Origin: Kocuria sp. p3-SID1428
GTDB lineage: Bacteria > Actinomycetota > Actinomycetes > Actinomycetales > Micrococcaceae
Assembly: GCF_025149945.1 (NCBI RefSeq)
Contig: NZ_JALXVH010000049.1
Span: 1 to 17,741, forward strand
Direction of reading: 5' to 3'
Length of the DNA stretch: 17,741 nt
Shown: piece after piece, positions 17,041 to 17,741 of the stretch
How positions within the stretch are numbered: position 1 is the stretch's first letter
How the letters are laid out: the number at the start of each line of letters is the position of its first letter
Notes under the pieces: model-generated
Databases searched by the model: none
What the model was told of the DNA's origin: nothing
Seen by the model: the letters and a program-made list of their open reading frames with translations, nothing else
Translations under genes and position numbers: made by a program

Positions 17041-17059
17041 TGAGGTTAGCCTAATCTTC
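17041..17059. promoter_or_regulatory. DtxR/IdeR-type iron box
   Basis: TGAGGTTAGCCTAATCTTC matches the 19-base consensus TTAGGTTAGCCTAACCTAA at 15 positions, including the whole central GGTTAGCCTAA. It lies between desA (start 16940) and the divergent reductase gene (start 17118), and TANNNT-like -10 hexamers overlap it on both strands (TAGGCT/TAACCT leftward, TAGCCT/TAATCT rightward). An iron-loaded repressor bound here would block both promoters. Confidence 0.88.
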
Positions 17060-17117
17060 CTGAGTGGCGGCTCACTGCGAGCTGGCCGGACCGGCAGAAC
17101 CCAGCGGGAGAGGGAGC

Positions 17118-17741
17118 ATGGCGAGGATAGAGAGTGCCGTGGTGCGTGCCATGGGGTCCATGGAGACCAAGCTCACAGTTCTGGGGCGGGAGGAGATCGC
17201 GCCGTCGTACCTGCGCCTGGAGTTGGACGACGGAGGCCTGTTGGCTCGACGGCCGACGCATCCGACGATGTGGCTGAGGCTATGGTTCGCCGACGGCGGT
17301 CGGGGCCACCAGCGAGCCTTCACCCTGGTGGATCCCGACGCCTCCGCAGGCCGCTTCAGCCTGGAGTTCGCTCTGCACGAGGGCGCGGCCAGCGACTGGG
17401 CGCGCCAGTGCCGTCCTGGCGACACGATCCGCGTCTCGCTGCTGGGCAGCAAGCCGCCCTGGGACGCGCGCGGCAGGCGCGGCAGGAGGACGGCGATCTT
17501 GTCCGATGCGCCGTTCAGCGGGCGCACTCTCGTGATCGGCGACTCCGCCGCGCTTCCGGCGATCAACTCGCTGCTCGAGTCCCTGGGCGAGGCTCCCGCG
17601 GAGGTCTGGCTCGAGCACCGTCTGCCCGAGGACCGGCAGCTGCTGCTGCACGAGGGGCCGAACGTGAGCGGGCACCGGGTGCACCGCGGCGACGACTCCA
17701 CCGGGGTCCGGGCAGTGCTGGAGAGCCGCGGGGCCCCGCGG
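17118..17741 (+). CDS. Siderophore-interacting FAD reductase (SIP/ViuB family), partial
   Basis: The first 208 codons are present; the gene continues past the window edge. The family reduces ferric siderophores in the cytoplasm with FAD and NAD(P)H to release iron. Visible features are a beta-barrel FAD domain with RAFTLVDPD (flavin-binding R-x-[FY]-T at about 66-69), SLEFALHEGAASDWARQCRPGD (about 80-101), then GSKPPW, and a C-terminal nicotinamide-type domain opening with VIGDSAALPAINSLLESLGE. GGGAG seven bases before the ATG at 17118 sets the start; later ATGs at 17151 and 17160 are possible. It is divergent from desA with a shared iron box, like DesF of Streptomyces desferrioxamine loci, and probably recycles iron from the siderophore made by this operon. 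No transporter or binding protein is in the window. Confidence 0.9.
   Translation, partial: MARIESAVVRAMGSMETKLTVLGREEIAPSYLRLELDDGGLLARRPTHPTMWLRLWFADGGRGHQRAFTLVDPDASAGRFSLEFALHEGAASDWARQCRPGDTIRVSLLGSKPPWDARGRRGRRTAILSDAPFSGRTLVIGDSAALPAINSLLESLGEAPAEVWLEHRLPEDRQLLLHEGPNVSGHRVHRGDDSTGVRAVLESRGAPR

Noticed and set aside
15414..17054. 546-codon plus frame antisense to desA
   Set aside because: Low-complexity Gly/Arg/Gln product without motifs; desA on the other strand has all PLP-enzyme residues.

Overview
The window looks like chromosomal DNA from a high-GC actinobacterium, most likely order Micrococcales. The GC-rich third codon positions, an MptB-type mannosyltransferase, an ssb-ettA neighbourhood, orn beside tRNA-His, TANNNT -10 boxes and a DtxR/IdeR-type iron box all point that way. 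I cannot name the genus from sequence alone.

Positions 1-2940 are accessory DNA made of decayed pieces. They hold a broken ISL3-family transposase (about 281-1084) and an alpha/beta hydrolase (1064-1972, minus) whose last codons come from the IS end. Next are a short membrane-protein reading frame (2097-2357, minus) and the C-terminal remnant of a large serine recombinase (about 2389-2940). The remnant runs straight into the 3' end of a tRNA-His gene, as expected of an island or prophage scar beside a tRNA. Positions 1-280 hold nothing I recognise.

Positions 2936-8662 are ordinary core genome: tRNA-His(GTG), orn (oligoribonuclease), an MptB-like polyprenyl-phosphomannose mannosyltransferase, two strong hairpins, tRNA-Arg(TCT), a single-stranded DNA-binding protein without the usual acidic tip, and ettA. 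A perfect 17-bp hairpin at 8621-8662 separates ettA from the convergent siderophore operon.

Positions 8667-17741 hold an iron-regulated hydroxamate (desferrioxamine-type, NRPS-independent) siderophore locus. Transcribed leftward are desA (PLP decarboxylase), a fused desB-desC (FAD monooxygenase plus GNAT-type acyltransferase), desD (IucA/IucC synthetase), and an unusual fusion of a cytoplasmic penicillin-acylase-type Ntn hydrolase with a second DesC-like acyltransferase. All three junctions are ATGA overlaps. An iron box at 17041-17059 sits between desA and a divergent siderophore-interacting FAD reductase gene that runs off the window.

By family knowledge DesA makes cadaverine, DesB N-hydroxylates it, DesC acylates it with acetyl- or succinyl-CoA, and DesD joins the units; the reductase releases iron after uptake. 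The acylase-acyltransferase fusion and the duplicated acyltransferase domain are the most novel part. They suggest an extra acyl-exchange, capping or editing step, or division of labour between two acyl donors. That role is inference.
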